Origin: Microvirga lupini
Lineage (GTDB): Bacteria > Pseudomonadota > Alphaproteobacteria > Rhizobiales > Beijerinckiaceae
Direction: 5' to 3'
DNA: 64,000 bases
NCBI RefSeq assembly: GCF_014191055.1
Contig: NZ_JACHWB010000002.1
Coordinates: 496,001-560,000, forward strand
The notes under the pieces were generated by a model. That model worked only from the letters and a program-made list of their open reading frames with translations. It was not told the DNA's origin and searched no databases. The position numbers and the translations under genes were made by a program. Positions 63,104 to 64,000 of this stretch are shown in pieces. The stretch's first letter is position 1. Each line of letters opens with the position of its first letter.

Positions 63104-64000
63104 ACCAGCATTTCGTCCGCGAGAAGCGGATCGACATCACCACCCTGTCCAACGGCCTGATGGTCGCCACCGAGCGAATGCCGGAGATCGCCACCGCGAC
63201 GCTCGGCGTCTGGGTCGGCACCGGCTCGCGCCACGAGCAGCCGCATGAGCATGGGCTTTCGCATCTCATCGAGCACATGGCGTTCAAGGGCACGGCGCGG
63301 CGCTCCGCCCGACAGATCGCCGAGGACATCGAGAATGTGGGCGGCGACATCAATGCCGCCACCAGCGTCGAATACACGAGCTATACAGCGCGCGTCCTCG
63401 GTGAGAACGTGGATGTCGCCCTCGACGTGCTCGGCGACATCCTCATCCACTCGGCTTTCGACGCGGGCGAGCTTGCCCGCGAGAAGGGCGTGATCCTGCA
63501 GGAATACGCCGCCGTCGAGGACACGCCGGACGATCTCATCTACGACGCCTTCATGGAAACAGCCTTCGCGGGCCAAGCCGTCGGCCGCCCGATCCTCGGC
63601 ACTCCGGACACCATCAAAAGCTTCGACGAGGCGACGATCCGCGCCTTCCTGGCGCGGGAATACACCCCTGGCAAGATGGTGCTGGCGGCCGCCGGCGACG
63701 TGGAGCATGCCCAGATCGTCGATCTGGCCGAGCGCCTGTTCGGCGCCATGCCGACTGTTCCGGCCCGCCAGCCCGAGGCGGGGCACTATACCGGCGGCGA
63801 GCGGCGCATTTCCCGCAAGCTCGAACAGGCGAACATCGTGCTCGGCCTGCCCGGGCTGTCGTTCAAGGACCCGAACTACTACGCCGCGCATCTCTTCGCC
63901 CATATGCTGGGCGGCGGCCTGACCTCGCGGCTCTGGCATGAAGTGCGCGAAACCCGCGGCCTCGCCTATTCTATCGATTCCTTCCACTGGCCCTTCTCCG
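63100..64000 (+). CDS. M16-family zinc peptidase (processing-peptidase-like), cut by window edge
   Basis: The first 300 residues are visible. The inverted zinc motif is HLIEHMAFKG (H55, E58, H59), with the distal glutamate expected in LQEYAAVEDTPDDL. LGGGLTSRLWHEVRETRGLAYSI belongs to the second half-domain. It belongs to the family of the mitochondrial processing peptidase beta subunit; the bacterial role is uncertain. The ATG at 63100 overlaps the thrC stop, so translation is coupled. About 120-130 residues should lie beyond the edge. Confidence 0.95.
   Translation, partial: MNQHFVREKRIDITTLSNGLMVATERMPEIATATLGVWVGTGSRHEQPHEHGLSHLIEHMAFKGTARRSARQIAEDIENVGGDINAATSVEYTSYTARVLGENVDVALDVLGDILIHSAFDAGELAREKGVILQEYAAVEDTPDDLIYDAFMETAFAGQAVGRPILGTPDTIKSFDEATIRAFLAREYTPGKMVLAAAGDVEHAQIVDLAERLFGAMPTVPARQPEAGHYTGGERRISRKLEQANIVLGLPGLSFKDPNYYAAHLFAHMLGGGLTSRLWHEVRETRGLAYSIDSFHWPFS

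Overview
The window is GC-rich, densely packed chromosomal DNA from an alphaproteobacterium, most likely order Hyphomicrobiales and plausibly Methylobacteriaceae (Microvirga/Methylobacterium-like). The order-level call rests on a CcrM-type GANTC methylase, an atpI-B-E-b'-b ATP synthase cluster with a split b subunit, an IalB-family protein, a SAM-II riboswitch, a glycine riboswitch heading a gcvT-gcvH-osmC-gcvPA-gcvPB operon and an aa3 oxidase cluster in the order coxB-ctaD-ctaB-(small ORF)-ctaG-ctaE-DUF983-surf1. The genus is inference only. I recognised no rRNA, intact tRNA, IS element, prophage or CRISPR array. Most genes are conserved housekeeping genes.

Layout. 1-9.2 kb: a serralysin-type metalloprotease cut by the left edge, a SleB cell-wall hydrolase, an XRE regulator divergent from a small membrane protein, a GFA-family protein, pyruvate phosphate dikinase with a small membrane protein, and a second RTX secreted protein whose C-terminus resembles that of the protease. 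9.2-16.9 kb: L,D-transpeptidase, glyS/glyQ, an S49 peptidase, a small Tyr/Arg-rich secreted protein, a NPPF methyltransferase with a DUF2007 protein, and a polyprenyl diphosphate synthase. 17-24 kb: a probable SAM-II riboswitch ahead of a MetQ-like binding protein, a DnaB-like RecA ATPase, ispE, an exported TPR protein and ETF-ubiquinone oxidoreductase. 24-29 kb: DNA repair and maintenance (ogt, family-4-like UDG, rnhB, ccrM) plus a zinc metallopeptidase. 29-36 kb: an ABC importer lacking an ATPase gene, an alpha/beta hydrolase divergent from a LysR regulator, mutY, a DciA-like protein and a DsbA-like oxidoreductase. 36-43 kb: smc, the ATP synthase Fo cluster and a HAD phosphatase. 43.4-46 kb: an AT-richer acyltransferase/SGNH gene. 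46-51.3 kb: the glycine-cleavage operon with its tandem riboswitch. 51.4-64 kb: a CorC/HlyC-type CBS protein, two exported proteins, the cytochrome aa3 oxidase and assembly cluster preceded by a FixK/FNR-type box, a GNAT acetyltransferase, threonine synthase and an M16 peptidase cut by the right edge.

How the parts work together. The cox cluster supplies the three catalytic subunits (CtaD, CoxB, CtaE), the heme O synthase (CtaB), copper delivery (CtaG) and Surf1, so it is nearly self-sufficient for building an aa3 oxidase; heme A synthase is absent from the window. The atp cluster holds only the Fo genes, with F1 genes presumably elsewhere. The gcv operon encodes T, H and the split P protein (L protein elsewhere) and carries an OsmC-family gene in the middle.

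Non-coding structure is rich. I see a mosaic palindromic repeat family (three copies), three roughly 100-bp long-hairpin elements in intergenic gaps, short GGCC-type hairpins, several clear terminators, and operator-like dyads upstream of ETF-QO, ccrM and the alpha/beta hydrolase. I found no clearly new multi-gene system. The best leads are the SAM-II/MetQ arrangement, the mosaic repeats, the OsmC gene inside the gcv operon, the pair of RTX proteins with similar C-termini, and the ccrM upstream region.
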